In this document: positions 44,432 through 44,623 of the stretch, piece by piece
How positions within the stretch are numbered: position 1 is the stretch's first letter
How the letters are laid out: each line of letters begins with the position of its first letter
From: a virus
DNA: 44,623 nt
Virus record (IMG/VR): IMGVR_UViG_3300046096_000239
Coordinates: 1 to 44,623 of that record
Direction: 5' to 3' (one strand)
Position numbers and translations under genes: made by a program
Notes under the pieces: model-generated
The model's input: only the letters and a program-made list of their open reading frames with translations
What the model was told of the DNA's origin: nothing
The model's database searches: none

Positions 44432-44623
44432 GCTTGGTTACTAGAGGCTTAGGTCTAGGCGGCATACTTGTTACAGCAGGTTTGGCGCTAACTATCGGGA
44501 TAGTTGTAGTACCACCTACTACACCTATTCCTGATAGGTCATGGAACGTAGAGCTTGGGCCTAACAAGCGCAAAAACCTTGTAGACCACAAGGTCGAAGT
44601 CACAGTCACCATACCCGCAGTGC
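44428..44623 (+). CDS. Structural gene, partial at right edge
   Basis: 65 codons visible, starting MSLVTRGLGLGGILVTAGLA followed by LTIGIVVVPPTTPIPDRSW. The N-terminal hydrophobic, Gly-rich segment could cross or touch a membrane. The ATG overlaps the previous stop. It probably belongs to the same virion block; the function cannot be told from the fragment. Confidence 0.6.
   Translation, partial: MSLVTRGLGLGGILVTAGLALTIGIVVVPPTTPIPDRSWNVELGPNKRKNLVDHKVEVTVTIPAV

Overview
This window is part of a double-stranded DNA tailed bacteriophage genome. It holds a phage replication set (family A DNA polymerase, single-strand binding protein, primase-helicase, SNF2-type helicase, ATP-dependent ligase), a late block with terminase, portal and virion proteins, two tRNA genes, and dozens of tiny genes packed with 4-base ATGA or GTGA overlaps. 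No integrase, recognisable repressor or lysis cassette is visible. The host cannot be named from the sequence. Overlapping genes with good Shine-Dalgarno sites, and exact TTATNCACA DnaA boxes, fit a Gram-negative bacterial host (inference).

Layout. From 1 to about 34.4 kb everything reads leftwards. Its replication and nucleotide end (1-12 kb) carries DNA polymerase I (cut by the window edge), an Acb2/Tad1-hairpin-like protein, two nucleotide pyrophosphohydrolase-type enzymes, an ExoX-like exonuclease, an HNH-AP2 homing-type nuclease, a 44-residue ribbon-helix-helix protein, SSB, primase-helicase, SNF2 helicase and ligase. The 12-17.7 kb stretch is small accessory genes. The 17.7-24.3 kb stretch holds larger unusual genes: an M20/M28/M42-like metallopeptidase, a 698-residue protein of unknown function, a histone H1-like Lys/Ala-rich protein and a 659-residue protein with a DUF2135-like segment. 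The 24-32.9 kb stretch is again small genes, with a metallophosphoesterase, a DUF1289 protein and tRNA-Met(CAT) and tRNA-Arg(TCT). A gene-free structured stretch follows at 32.9-33.8 kb, then the first leftward gene.

From 34.4 to 35.2 kb is the divergent intergenic region. It carries seven exact DnaA boxes in 294 bp beside AT-rich DNA, then two large inverted repeats sharing the half-site TTTGGCA. This looks like a host-DnaA-type replication origin joined to the late-operon control region. From 35.2 kb to the right edge genes read rightwards: a helix-turn-helix protein, small and large terminase subunits, portal protein, a small virion protein, a large beta-helix-like virion protein and further structural proteins.

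The replication genes form a nearly self-sufficient replisome, which makes the DnaA-box cluster notable. Promoters in the window are mostly not recognisable as clear sigma-70 elements; terminators are clearer. Several small genes (44, 52, 47, 59, 48, 51 and 39 residues) are reported from direct translation of gaps.
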